Assembly (NCBI GenBank): GCA_944320725.1
Contig: CALUIM010000019.1
Span: 1 to 56,224, forward strand
DNA: 56,224 nt
Reading direction: 5' to 3'
Source of the DNA: an uncultured Coriobacteriaceae bacterium
Lineage (GTDB): Bacteria; Actinomycetota; Coriobacteriia; Coriobacteriales; Coriobacteriaceae
Part shown: positions 11,212 through 20,094 of the stretch, piece by piece
Layout of the letters: each line of letters opens with the position of its first letter
Position numbering within the stretch: the stretch's first letter is position 1
Made by a program: the position numbers and the translations under genes
The notes under the pieces: generated by a model
What the model saw: only the letters and a program-made list of their open reading frames with translations
Database searches by the model: none
Told to the model about the DNA's origin: nothing

Positions 11212-12210
11212 ATGAAGGCCACCATGAGGACTATCTCACGCATTGCAGGTATGGGCGCGTGCGTCGCCCTGATCGCCGGGCTCAGCGGCTGTGGGGGAGG
11301 GGTTTCCGCGTCACCCGCTGGAGGCAGCGGCGATGCAACACCCATCGGCAGCGTGCTTCTGAGCGTGAATCCCGAGATCGAGATTGCCTACGACGCGCAG
11401 GGCGACGTGGTGTCGGTTGCCGGTGCCAACGAAGACGGCGCGCTCGTGCTTGCCGACTACGACGACGCGGTGGGCCGTCCGGCAACCACAGTTGCCGGCG
11501 AGCTTGTTGGCGAGATCGATGACGACGGATATTTCGAAAACGGCATCGGCGGTCGCGAGCGCAATATCGTGCTCAAGATCGCAGACGGCTCCGATGTGCC
11601 CTCTGCTCACTTTATGGATGATATGGCGACGAGTGTGCAGCACGCGGCGAGCGATCGCGGGTTGGGGTCGAGCGCTTACGCGCTTGGGGAGGATGATCTC
11701 GATGACGCGGGGCTCATTGGCATCGATGCCGCCAAGCAGCTGGTACTGGGGCAGCTGGGAATCGATCCGTCGGGCGTGACGTTCCACGAGCACGACTACG
11801 AGCTGGATGATGGCGTGTACGAACTCGAGTTTATGGCGAACGGCATCGAGTATGACTTCGAGGTCGATGCCCGCACCGGCAAGGTGCTCGAGGCGGATTA
11901 CGAGCACAACGACGATTGGGATGATCGCGACTCGTGGGACGATGGCAACTCCGGCTACGATAACGGTGCAACCGATTACGGTGCAACCAACTACGATGAC
12001 GCCGAGGACGACGGCGTGAGCGACTATGGCGACGACGATGTGCCCGCTGCGGCGCCCGCACCGGCCGTCGCTGCAGCGTCTACTGCCGCGCCCGCCCCAG
12101 CTCCCTCGAGCAGCCATGACAGCGGCTACGACGATGGCAATTCCGGGTATGACGACGGCAACTCCGGCTACGATGACGGCGATGACGGCAACTCCGACTA
12201 CGACGACTAA
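11212..12210 (+). CDS. Lipoprotein with RsgI-like extracytoplasmic domain and PepSY-like domain
   Basis: 332 residues from ATG at 11212 (AAGGAGGAAC upstream). The signal peptide ends in the lipobox LSGC, giving a lipidated C27. Residues 45-75 (GSVLLSVNPEIEIAYDAQG, then VSVAGANEDG) closely parallel the outer domain of the preceding anti-sigma factor (GTVHLEINPSVAIEVNRFD, then VGLTGENADG), including the Asn-Pro pair (N53-P54). Residues about 165-225 look like a PepSY domain (IGIDAAKQLVLGQLG, YELEFMANGIEYDFEVDAR, TGKVLEADY). The rest is a low-complexity tail of repeated SGYDDGN units ending NSDYDD, like the anti-sigma tail. Probably a surface partner or competitor in SigI sensing; this is inference. 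Confidence 0.8.
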   Translation: MKATMRTISRIAGMGACVALIAGLSGCGGGVSASPAGGSGDATPIGSVLLSVNPEIEIAYDAQGDVVSVAGANEDGALVLADYDDAVGRPATTVAGELVGEIDDDGYFENGIGGRERNIVLKIADGSDVPSAHFMDDMATSVQHAASDRGLGSSAYALGEDDLDDAGLIGIDAAKQLVLGQLGIDPSGVTFHEHDYELDDGVYELEFMANGIEYDFEVDARTGKVLEADYEHNDDWDDRDSWDDGNSGYDNGATDYGATNYDDAEDDGVSDYGDDDVPAAAPAPAVAAASTAAPAPAPSSSHDSGYDDGNSGYDDGNSGYDDGDDGNSDYDD

Positions 12211-12236
12211 GCTTATCGCGGTTCCAGCTTCCATGC

Positions 12237-12260
12237 GGGCGGCCCCCTCGGGGGCCGCCC
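12237..12260 (+). terminator. Hairpin terminator after the SigI module
   Basis: A perfect 11-bp repeat GGGCGGCCCCC / GGGGGCCGCCC separated by two bases (real loop probably CCTCGG), followed by GTTGTG. The T content is weak, but it lies 27 bases after the lipoprotein stop and before the MarR promoter. Confidence 0.55.
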
Positions 12261-12302
12261 GTTGTGCGCTCGCTAACAGTTCGTTATATCGACCCTGTTC
12301 TG

Positions 12303-12351
12303 TTGACAGCGCGTTCGCAGCGCGCTATTACTTGCTATATCAATAGTTGAT
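12303..12351 (+). promoter_or_regulatory. Promoter and probable MarR operator
   Basis: TTGACA (12303-12308) and TATTAC (12326-12331) with a 17-base spacer form a good sigma-70 promoter. Eight bases downstream lies ATCAA-TAG-TTGAT (12339-12351), a perfect inverted repeat of the size MarR proteins bind. Repression of the operon by its own first gene product is likely. Confidence 0.65.
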
Positions 12352-12373
12352 GTGTCAAGTATTGAGAGGAGCT

Positions 12374-12949
12374 ATGCAAGATAAGCGCTACGATCTGAGC
12401 GGCTATCGTATGCTGTTGTTTCGTGCAAGCCATGCCCAGAAGCAGCTGATGCATCCATTTATGGCCAAGATCGGACTGGGCACCGGGCAGCCCAAGCTGC
12501 TGAGCTACCTTGCCAAGAACGGCCCATGCACGGCGCGCGAGTTCGCCGATTACTATGAGCTTGATCCGGCAGGTGTTTCCCGCATGCTCGATGCGCTCGA
12601 GCGCAAGGGGTTCGTTGTCGTTTCCCCCCATGCCGACGACCGCCGCCGCAAAGTGGTATCGCTTACGCAGGAGGGTGAGCGCGTGTCGCGCGCATGGAAC
12701 GCTGCCTGCAACGAGGAGGCGATTGCCATGCTCGAGGGCTTCTCACCCGAAGAGCGCGATGCCTTCGCCGACTATTTGCAGCGCGCACACGCAAATCTGC
12801 GTGCCTACGGGCGGAAGCTCGCGCAGAGTGCGGCGGAAGGGCGTGTTGCGGGCTCGATGGCAGGGGAGGGAGCGGATGGGCGGAGCTCGAAGACCCCTTC
12901 CGTTTACAACTCAGAGGCCGGTGCAGGCGAGGTGACGCCCCATGCATGA
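12374..12949 (+). CDS. MarR-family transcriptional regulator
   Basis: 191 residues from ATG at 12374 (GAGAGGAGCT upstream). Winged helix: GTGQPKLLSYLAKNG, TAREFADYYELDPAGVSRMLDALERKGFV (recognition helix) and the wing DDRRRKVVSLT are typical MarR features. The last 40 residues are a disordered Gly/Ala/Ser extension. The stop overlaps the following ABC exporter gene by 8 bases, so regulator and exporter form one operon. MarR proteins usually repress and release on binding a small ligand, often a substrate of the exporter; the ligand is not known here. Confidence 0.93.
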   Translation: MQDKRYDLSGYRMLLFRASHAQKQLMHPFMAKIGLGTGQPKLLSYLAKNGPCTAREFADYYELDPAGVSRMLDALERKGFVVVSPHADDRRRKVVSLTQEGERVSRAWNAACNEEAIAMLEGFSPEERDAFADYLQRAHANLRAYGRKLAQSAAEGRVAGSMAGEGADGRSSKTPSVYNSEAGAGEVTPHA

Positions 12950-14684
12950 GCTTCGCCGCATTGTCTCCTACCTCGGGCAGTACCGGCGCGATGCCGTGCT
13001 CGGCATGCTGCTGGTGGTGATCGAGAGCGCCTTTGAGATGGTGATCCCCATCCTCATGGCCGATATCATCGACATCGGCGTAGCGAACCGCGACCTCGAC
13101 TATATCGCGGGCCAGGGCCTGCTCATGGGTGCCTGCGCCCTCGCCGCGCTTATCACGGGCCTGCTGTACGCGCGGTTCGCGGCACGCGCCGCCTACGGGC
13201 TGGGAGCGCATCTACGCGCCGCGGAATACAAGAAGGTCCAGGAGTTCTCGTTCGCCAACCTCGACCATTTCGAGACCTCATCGCTCGTAACGCGCATGAC
13301 CACCGATGTCACCGTGATCCAAAACGCGCTGAACGCCGGGTTTCGTCCCATGGTGCGTGGGCCGGTGATGCTCATCATCGGGTTTGCGCTCGCGTTCTAT
13401 CTCAACACCGAGCTCGCGCTGGTCTTTTGCGGCGTGGTCCCGGTGATGGCCATCGCGGTCTTTCTGATCGTGCGCCGTGTAGGCCCGCTCTACGGGGTGC
13501 TGCAATCGACCGTCGACAAGCTCAACGATGTGGTGCAGGAGATGCTCACGGCGGTGCGCGCGGTGAAGGCGTACGTGCGCGGCGACTACGAGTGCGAGGA
13601 GTTCCGCCGCGTAAACGAGAACTTGGCCGCCACGAGCGAGCGGACGTTCCGGCTGGCCGTGCTCAACATGCCGGTGCTCTATGCATCGATGTACACCGCC
13701 ACGACGCTCATCATGTGGTTTGGCGGCCAGATGATTCTAGGCGGAGCGCTCCAGGTGGGCGAGCTCACGGGCTTCTTGTCGTACGTGATGCAGATTCTAA
13801 ACTCGCTCATCATGATATCCAACGTGTTTTTGCTGCTCACGCGCTCGCTTGCCAGCGTGCATCGCATTTCTGAGGTGCTGGACGAGCCCGTCGACCTCAC
13901 CTCGCCCAACAATGCGCTCATGCAGGTGGCAGATGGTTCCATCATCTTCGAGGACGTCTCGTTCAAGTATCGCGCCGATGCCAAAAAACATGTGCTTGAG
14001 CACATCTCGCTTGATATTCCTGCAGGTTCTACGGTGGGAATTCTGGGCGGCACCGGTTCGGGCAAGACCACGCTCGTGCAGCTCATACCGCGACTCTACG
14101 ATGCCAGTGAGGGCTGGGTCTGCGTGGGCGGCGCCGATGTACGCGACTACGATCTAGCCGTGCTGCGCGATGCCGTGGCAATCGTGCTGCAGAAAAACGT
14201 GCTCTTCTCAGGGACGGTGCGCGAGAATCTGCGCTGGGGCAACGCCAAGGCGACCGACGAGGAGCTGCTTGCGGCGTGCCGGCAGGCGCGCGTGGATGAG
14301 TTTCTCGACCGGCTGCCCGGCGGGCTCGATTACGACCTGGGCCAAGGCGGCGTGAACGTCTCGGGCGGCCAGAAGCAGCGTCTGTGCATCGCGCGAGCCC
14401 TGCTCAAGCACCCCAAGGTCATCATCTTCGACGACTCGACCAGCGCGGTCGATATGACCACCGACGCCCAGATTCGCGCGGCGCTCGCCGAGCTTACCGA
14501 TGTGACGAAGATCATCATCGCGCAGCGCGTAAACTCGGTAGAGAACGCCGACATGATCGTGGTGCTCGACGATGGCCGCGTAAGCGCCACGGGCACGCAC
14601 GAAGAGCTGCTGGCTACAAGCGAGATCTATCGCGAGATCTACACCTCGCAGCAATATGGCGTTGACAAGGGAGGTGAGCGCTGA
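12942..14684 (+). CDS. ABC exporter subunit with degenerate nucleotide site
   Basis: 580 residues: six-helix type-1 exporter membrane domain (1-310), then an ATPase domain with Walker A GGTGSGKTT, signature NVSGGQKQR and Walker B IIFDDSTSAVD. The catalytic Glu after Walker B is Asp, and the switch His is Gln (IIAQRVNS). This pattern marks the inactive-site partner in heterodimeric exporters such as TM287/288 and BmrCD. It overlaps the next gene by one base (TGATG), whose ATPase is intact. Likely a drug, peptide or lipid exporter controlled by the upstream MarR protein. Confidence 0.94.
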   Translation: MHELRRIVSYLGQYRRDAVLGMLLVVIESAFEMVIPILMADIIDIGVANRDLDYIAGQGLLMGACALAALITGLLYARFAARAAYGLGAHLRAAEYKKVQEFSFANLDHFETSSLVTRMTTDVTVIQNALNAGFRPMVRGPVMLIIGFALAFYLNTELALVFCGVVPVMAIAVFLIVRRVGPLYGVLQSTVDKLNDVVQEMLTAVRAVKAYVRGDYECEEFRRVNENLAATSERTFRLAVLNMPVLYASMYTATTLIMWFGGQMILGGALQVGELTGFLSYVMQILNSLIMISNVFLLLTRSLASVHRISEVLDEPVDLTSPNNALMQVADGSIIFEDVSFKYRADAKKHVLEHISLDIPAGSTVGILGGTGSGKTTLVQLIPRLYDASEGWVCVGGADVRDYDLAVLRDAVAIVLQKNVLFSGTVRENLRWGNAKATDEELLAACRQARVDEFLDRLPGGLDYDLGQGGVNVSGGQKQRLCIARALLKHPKVIIFDDSTSAVDMTTDAQIRAALAELTDVTKIIIAQRVNSVENADMIVVLDDGRVSATGTHEELLATSEIYREIYTSQQYGVDKGGER

Positions 14685-16627
14685 TGCCGGCACCGGGAAA
14701 CAAGCCAAAGAACCTGCTGCATACCGTGCGGGAGCTCATGGCGTATCTGGGGCAGCACAAGCTGCTCTTTGCTGCCGTGGCGGTGCTCGTTGCCATCTCG
14801 GCCGTTGCCAATCTGCTGGGTACATACATGATTCGCCCCGTGGTCGACGCGCTTGCGGCAGGTGATTACGCAGCCTTTGTCGAGAATATCGTGCTCACGG
14901 CAGGCATCTACCTTACGGGTGTTGTTGCTGCGCTCGGATACACCCAGACCATGGTGCATGCCGGGCAGAAAGTGCTCGTTGACATCCGCCGCGACCTGTT
15001 TGAACACATCCAGACGCTGCCGCTGCGCTATTTCGACACGCGGAGCCGCGGCGACGTCATGAGCTACTTCACCAACGATGTCGACACCGTTGCCGAGGCG
15101 ATGAACAACAGCTTCGCCATGGTCATCCAGAGCTTCATCCAGATCGTGGGCACGCTCACCATGATCTTCATCTTGAACTGGAAGCTCTCGCTCATCGTGG
15201 TTGTGGGCTACGTGGTCATGTTTGCCTATATTGGGTTCTCCACGCGCCGCAGCCGCCGGTACTTCCAACGACAGCAAGCGGTGCTCGGCGAGCTCGACGG
15301 TTATGTCGAGGAGATGGTCACCGGCCAGAAGGTTGTGAAGGTTTTCAACCACGAGGCCGCCAACGTGGCATCGTTTGGCGAGAAGAACGAGCGGCTGCGC
15401 CTTGCGGGCACGGGCGCGCAGGCCTATGCCGCCTCGATGATCCCTGCCGTTGTTTCCATCAGCTATGTGAACTACGCCATCGTGGCGGCGGTTGGCGGCT
15501 GGATGGCCATTACCGGTGCAACCGATGTGGGCGCGCTTGCAAGCTACCTCGTATTTGTGCGCCAAACCGCGATGCCCATCAACCAGTTCACGCAGCAGTC
15601 GAACTTCCTGCTCTCGGCGCTCGCGGGTGCCGAGCGCGTGTTTGCCGCCATGCATGAGGAGCCCGAGGTCGATGAGGGGCGCGTGCGTCTTGAGCAAACG
15701 GGCAAGGGCTCGTGGGTGTGGCGCATTCCTACGGGCTGGGGTATCGGGTCATGGGGCGCGCTCGTGCCTGTCGCCGAGACCGCTGTAGTAGACGCTGGCT
15801 CGGCCGAGCCTGCCGCCCGCGAGGCGGGAGCGCAGGTGGGAGCCACGGCGACGGGCGTCGACGGGACGCTTCTCGCGGTGGGATCGCTCCCGCTGCGCGG
15901 CGATGTGCGCTTCCACGACGTGAACTTTGGGTACGAGGCGGGGCACGAGGTGCTGCACGGCATCAACCTCTATGCCGAGCTCGGACAGACCATCGCGTTT
16001 GTGGGCTCAACCGGCGCCGGTAAGACCACGATCACGAACCTCATCAATCGCTTCTACGATGTGCAGGACGGCGAGATCACCTTCGATGGCATCAACGTCA
16101 AGAACATCGAGAAGGACTCGCTACGTCGCAGCTTAGGCATCGTGCTGCAGGATACGCATCTCTTCACGGGCACCATCGCGGAGAACATCCGCTTCGGCAA
16201 GCTCGATGCTACCGACGAGGAGGTGCGCGCGGCGGCGCGCATTGCCAACGCCGACAGCTTCATTCAACGTTTGCCGCGCGGGTACGACACCATGGTGACC
16301 TCGGATGGCGCGAACCTCTCCCAAGGTCAGCGCCAGCTGCTTGCCATCGCCCGCGCTGCCATCGCCGACCCGCCGGTGCTCATCTTGGACGAGGCGACCT
16401 CTTCGATAGATACGCGCACCGAGATGCTCATCAGCCGCGGCATGAAGCAACTCATGGAAGGCCGCACGACCTTCATGATTGCGCACCGGCTCTCCACCGT
16501 GCGCGATGCCGACGCGATCATGGTGCTCGACCACGGGCGCATCATCGAGCGTGGCACGCACGATGAACTCTACGCGCAGCATGGCGAGTATTGGCAGCTG
16601 TGCCAGGGCTTGAAGGAGCTTGACTAG
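14684..16627 (+). CDS. ABC exporter subunit with canonical nucleotide site
   Basis: 647 residues, partner of the preceding subunit. Six-helix membrane domain (1-320), then an ATPase with Walker A GSTGAGKTT, signature NLSQGQRQL, Walker B LILDEATSSID with the catalytic Glu, and the switch His in MIAHRLST. Between the two domains is an unusual insert of about 65 residues (roughly 347-412), Trp/Gly/Ala-rich at first and then Ala/Val/Thr-rich (WVWRIPTGWGIGSWG, then an acidic Ala stretch). That explains the length over the usual 580-600. The insert has no recognisable domain. Confidence 0.94.
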   Translation: MPAPGNKPKNLLHTVRELMAYLGQHKLLFAAVAVLVAISAVANLLGTYMIRPVVDALAAGDYAAFVENIVLTAGIYLTGVVAALGYTQTMVHAGQKVLVDIRRDLFEHIQTLPLRYFDTRSRGDVMSYFTNDVDTVAEAMNNSFAMVIQSFIQIVGTLTMIFILNWKLSLIVVVGYVVMFAYIGFSTRRSRRYFQRQQAVLGELDGYVEEMVTGQKVVKVFNHEAANVASFGEKNERLRLAGTGAQAYAASMIPAVVSISYVNYAIVAAVGGWMAITGATDVGALASYLVFVRQTAMPINQFTQQSNFLLSALAGAERVFAAMHEEPEVDEGRVRLEQTGKGSWVWRIPTGWGIGSWGALVPVAETAVVDAGSAEPAAREAGAQVGATATGVDGTLLAVGSLPLRGDVRFHDVNFGYEAGHEVLHGINLYAELGQTIAFVGSTGAGKTTITNLINRFYDVQDGEITFDGINVKNIEKDSLRRSLGIVLQDTHLFTGTIAENIRFGKLDATDEEVRAAARIANADSFIQRLPRGYDTMVTSDGANLSQGQRQLLAIARAAIADPPVLILDEATSSIDTRTEMLISRGMKQLMEGRTTFMIAHRLSTVRDADAIMVLDHGRIIERGTHDELYAQHGEYWQLCQGLKELD

Positions 16628-16663
16628 CTCAGGTTAGATGCCAAGATGGACGTGTGCCATGTA

Positions 16664-16699
16664 CGCCGGGCGCGCAGGGAGCATCCTGTGTGCCCGGCG
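16664..16699. terminator. Long hairpin between the ABC exporter and moaA
   Basis: CGCCGGGC pairs with GCCCGGCG, continued inward by GCG/TGT wobble pairs and CAGG/CCTG around a 6-base loop. This gives about 15 bp in all. No T-run follows on the plus strand, so it may be a weak terminator or a leader structure. Confidence 0.4.
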
Positions 16700-16784
16700 T
16701 TGCGGTATGATGCTCAAATAAGAATAATTCGAAGGGGCGCGCTTCGTGTGCGCAGCGCGCCTGGTGAGACGGTGAGGAGCGGCG

Positions 16785-17888
16785 ATGGCGGAGGAGCTTC
16801 ACGACGGCTTTGGTCGCGGCATCAGCTATCTGCGTATCGCGGTAACGGATAAGTGCAATTTCCGCTGCGTGTACTGCATGCCGCCCGAGGGTGTGCCGCC
16901 GCGCGCGCACGACGAGCTGCTTACCGCCGAGGAGATTGCTCGGTTTGTGCGTATCGTTGCGGCCGAGGGCGTTCGTCGCGTGCGTCTCACTGGCGGTGAG
17001 CCGCTTGTCTCGCATCGCATCGTGCCGCTTATCCGCGAGATTCGTGCCATCCCCGAGATCGAGGACATTTCGCTGACCACCAACGGCGCGCTTTTGCCGC
17101 GCCTCGCGCCTGCGCTCAAAGACGCGGGCCTCGATCGCGTGAACATCTCGCTCGATACGCTCGATCCGGTGCAGTTCCACGAGATCACGCGCCTGGGTCG
17201 CCTTGAGCAGACGCTTGCGGGCATCGATGCGGCGCTCGCGTACGGCTTCGACCCCGTGAAGGTTAACTGCGTGGTGGTGCGTCGGCTCGCGCAGGATGCG
17301 TTTGGCCTCGCCAAGCTTTCGCTCGACCGTCCGGTGCACGTGCGCTTCATCGAGTACATGCCCATTGGTGACGAGGAAACCGGGACCACGCGTGCACTCG
17401 ATGTTTCCGAGCTCGCCGATGCCGCGGTGGGGGAGCCTGCGGTGACGAATCCGCACTGCCCGGGTGGCGTGGATGCCAGCGCCTGGGATGCGAGCGATAC
17501 CGTGCCCTCCGAGGAGCTTCGCGCGCGCATCTCGCGCGCCGGCGAGGATGCCGGTATCGGCGCGCTCGAGCCGCTTGCTGCGAACGACGGCCCCTCTGGT
17601 GCCGGTCCTGCAGCGTATTGGCGGTTTCCAGATGCTGCCGGCACCGTGGGGTTCATCTCGGCGATGTCGAACCATTTCTGCAGCGCCTGCAACCGCATGC
17701 GCCTTACGGCAGACGGTGCGATTCGCCCGTGTTTGTTCTCGGATGCGGAATACCGGGTGCGCGAGACCCTGCGTGCAGGCAGCGATGCCGCCGTTGCGGC
17801 CATCTGGCGCGATGCCGTGGCGCATAAGCCGCAGGAGCACCAGATGATCGAGGGTACCGAGCGCTTCATGTCGCAGATTGGAGGATGA
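16785..17888 (+). CDS. moaA: GTP 3',8-cyclase (radical SAM), molybdenum cofactor step 1
   Basis: 367 residues. The radical-SAM cluster motif is C24-x3-C28-x2-C31 (CNFRCVYC). The C-terminal cluster cysteines are C299, C302 and C316. LTGGEPL and SLTTNG are also family motifs, and the protein ends in the Gly-Gly pair MoaA needs for activity. Together with MoaC it converts GTP to cyclic pyranopterin monophosphate in the cytoplasm. A loop near residues 215-285 is longer than usual and Ala/Gly/Pro-rich. It overlaps the following moaC-mobB gene by ATGA. Confidence 0.96.
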   Translation: MAEELHDGFGRGISYLRIAVTDKCNFRCVYCMPPEGVPPRAHDELLTAEEIARFVRIVAAEGVRRVRLTGGEPLVSHRIVPLIREIRAIPEIEDISLTTNGALLPRLAPALKDAGLDRVNISLDTLDPVQFHEITRLGRLEQTLAGIDAALAYGFDPVKVNCVVVRRLAQDAFGLAKLSLDRPVHVRFIEYMPIGDEETGTTRALDVSELADAAVGEPAVTNPHCPGGVDASAWDASDTVPSEELRARISRAGEDAGIGALEPLAANDGPSGAGPAAYWRFPDAAGTVGFISAMSNHFCSACNRMRLTADGAIRPCLFSDAEYRVRETLRAGSDAAVAAIWRDAVAHKPQEHQMIEGTERFMSQIGG

Positions 17889-19117
17889 GGCGGATGACGA
17901 TGGAATCGCGCCGCGATGAGACAGGGCGGGTCGCTGGGGCGGGTACCCAGCGCGATGCCTATCGTGATGAGCTGACGCATGTCGACGAGCGCGGCGATGT
18001 ACGCATGGTCGATGTATCGGAGAAAGCGGTGACCAAGCGCCTCGCGATTGCCGAGGGATCGATCCTCATGCACCCCGAGACACAGGCGATGGTGCTCGAA
18101 GACCGTGCGAAGAAAGGTGACGTGCTTGCCTGCGCTCGCGTTGCCGGCATCATGGCTGCCAAGCGTGCGAGCGAGTTCATCCCCATGTGCCATCCGCTCA
18201 TGATCACCAAGGCCAAGGTAGATATCGAGCCCATCGCATCCCCGGAGCACATGAAGGCCGCGGCGGGTGCGGAGCCTGTGGCTCCCGAAGGCTGGGCCGC
18301 GGCGCGCGCCGATGGCCGCGTGGGCTTTCGCGTGCGCGCCACCTGCGGCGTCACGGGCGTGACCGGCATCGAGATGGAGGCGCTGACCGCAGCGAGTGTG
18401 GCGTGTCTCACCATCTACGACATGTGCAAAGCCGTGGATCGCGGCATGGAGATCGGCGATGTGCGCTTGCTGCGCAAGGAGGGCGGCCGCAGCGGCCTGT
18501 GGGAGCGCCATGAGATGGCAGCACCGGATGGCTCCGAGGATCACCCCGACAAGACGGCATCGCCCGCTGCGCCTGCCGGAGCGCCCGCCATCGCCTTCAT
18601 CGGGTATCAGAATTCGGGCAAAACCACGCTGGTGGAAAAGGTCATTGCCGAGCTCTGCCGTCGTGGGCTGCGCGTGGGCACCGTGAAGCACCACGGCCAT
18701 GCCGGGTTTGACATCGATGTGCCTGGTAAGGATTCCTGGCGCCATGCTCAGGCGGGAAGCCGTCACGTGGGGCTCGTGTGCGCCGATCGCTATGCCGAGT
18801 ACGCCTCAACCGAACAGGAGCTGCCGCTCGAGGCGCTGCTGGCGCGGTTCACCGATGTCGACGTGGTGCTGGTCGAGGGCTATAAGGCGGCTGGACTGCC
18901 CAATGTGGTCGTGGCGCGCTCGGGCGTGGACCGCATGCGCGGTGCAAGCTCACTCGATCTCATCAACGAGGGCACCGAGGCGATCGCCTGCAACGATGCG
19001 CTGGTGGGTCGTATCCACCTGCGCGTCCCCGTGGTCGACATCAACGATGCCGGCGCGGTTGCCGATGTTGTTGAGACGTGGCTCGCGGACGCAGGTAAAA
19101 CGGGTACCATAGGGTAA
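17885..19117 (+). CDS. moaC-mobB: MoaC-MobB fusion: cyclic pyranopterin synthase plus molybdopterin-guanine dinucleotide adaptor GTPase
   Basis: 410 residues. Residues about 30-215 are MoaC ([55 protein letters not shown]). It takes the MoaA product to cyclic pyranopterin monophosphate. After an Ala/Pro linker, residues about 235-405 are MobB, a P-loop GTPase ([22 protein letters not shown]) that helps MobA form the guanine dinucleotide cofactor. The two are usually separate genes. The start overlaps the moaA stop (ATGA); internal ATGs at 17894 and 17900 have better ribosome-site spacing, so the start is uncertain by 3-5 codons. Confidence 0.92.
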   Translation: MRRMTMESRRDETGRVAGAGTQRDAYRDELTHVDERGDVRMVDVSEKAVTKRLAIAEGSILMHPETQAMVLEDRAKKGDVLACARVAGIMAAKRASEFIPMCHPLMITKAKVDIEPIASPEHMKAAAGAEPVAPEGWAAARADGRVGFRVRATCGVTGVTGIEMEALTAASVACLTIYDMCKAVDRGMEIGDVRLLRKEGGRSGLWERHEMAAPDGSEDHPDKTASPAAPAGAPAIAFIGYQNSGKTTLVEKVIAELCRRGLRVGTVKHHGHAGFDIDVPGKDSWRHAQAGSRHVGLVCADRYAEYASTEQELPLEALLARFTDVDVVLVEGYKAAGLPNVVVARSGVDRMRGASSLDLINEGTEAIACNDALVGRIHLRVPVVDINDAGAVADVVETWLADAGKTGTIG

Positions 19118-19217
19118 CACCTTGAGGGAGCTGTAGCCCGGCTGCCAAGGTGATATGTTGGCGGGGTCACCGCCCCGGCTGCCGCGTTTGCGCGCGGCGT
19201 AGATAAAGGAGGCTCGC

Positions 19218-19907
19218 ATGAACGAGCTCGAGCAGTATGGAAGCCCGATCTATCAGGAGGGTCCGGCGCCCAAGCTCATCTCACGCAGGCTGTATAACGT
19301 GGTGCTCACCGGGTTGGTGGTGCTCTCGTTTGTCGTCATGGCGGCGTGCTCGTATTTCACGAACACCATCACGTTTGCCTACTTCGTGATTCAGAATCCG
19401 CTGGCGTACATGCTTGCCACTATCGGCGGCAGCATCGTCGGGCTCATTTGCATGAGTATTGGCCGTTCCAAGGAGAACCTGGCGCTTGCGCTCGTGGGGT
19501 ATGCCGTGTTTAGCCTGACGTTCGGCTTTACCACCTCGTTTGCGCTGTCGTACTACTCGCTCGCAAGCATTTCGATGGCGTTTTCTGCCACCGCGGGCAT
19601 CATGGTGGTCTTCGGTGCGGCGGGCATCATGTTCCCGCAATTCTTCGCACGCATCCAGGGCATCATCTGCTTTGGCCTGCTTGCCATGATCGTGGTCGAG
19701 CTCGTCCTCATATTCCTCGGCGTCCAGCAGACCTTCACCGACATCGTGGTCGTGCTGCTGTTCTGCGGCTTTATTGGCTACGACGTGTACCGCGCCCAGG
19801 CCGATACGCCCACGCTGGTGAACGCCCTGTGGTATGCCATCGAGCTGTACCTCGACATCGTGAACGTGCTGCTGCGCCTGCTGCGCATCTTCGGCAACAG
19901 GGATTAG
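19218..19907 (+). CDS. Bax inhibitor-1 (TMBIM/YccA) family membrane protein
   Basis: 229 residues with seven hydrophobic segments. The C-terminal signature is IGYDVYRAQ, then ALWYAIELYLDIVNVLLRLLRIFG, typical of BI-1 proteins, which bacterial studies link to calcium leak or membrane-protease control. ATAAAGGAGGCTCGC precedes the ATG. The 100-base upstream gap is packed with small hairpins (CACCTTG/CAAGGTG, CGGGG/CCCCG, GCCGCG/CGCGGC). A terminator follows at 19951. Confidence 0.9.
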   Translation: MNELEQYGSPIYQEGPAPKLISRRLYNVVLTGLVVLSFVVMAACSYFTNTITFAYFVIQNPLAYMLATIGGSIVGLICMSIGRSKENLALALVGYAVFSLTFGFTTSFALSYYSLASISMAFSATAGIMVVFGAAGIMFPQFFARIQGIICFGLLAMIVVELVLIFLGVQQTFTDIVVVLLFCGFIGYDVYRAQADTPTLVNALWYAIELYLDIVNVLLRLLRIFGNRD

Positions 19908-19950
19908 CGTCAGCTGCCGAGAAGCCCGCTCGTATATCTACGTCATGTGA

Positions 19951-19979
19951 CACCCGTCCCGCTTGATGCGAGGCGGGTG
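19951..19979 (+). terminator. Hairpin terminator after the BI-1 gene
   Basis: CACCCGTCCCGC pairs with GCGAGGCGGGTG (one mismatch, one wobble) around a TTGAT loop, followed by CGTTTG. It lies 44 bases after the stop. Confidence 0.6.
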
Positions 19980-20094
19980 CGTTTGTCTGCGCCGCGCGAC
20001 CGCTCGCAGCGTTTGCCGATTTCTCCATGAGCTGCGGCATGGGCGCGGGTACACACACTCTAAACGTGCCCCAGTTGTGCAAAGGAGGCCGCCC

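Noticed and set aside
16720-16784. Molybdenum cofactor riboswitch before moaA
   Set aside because: A GC-rich stem (GGCGCGCT/AGCGCGCC) is present, but I could not trace the full conserved structure, and similar stems arise by chance at this GC content.
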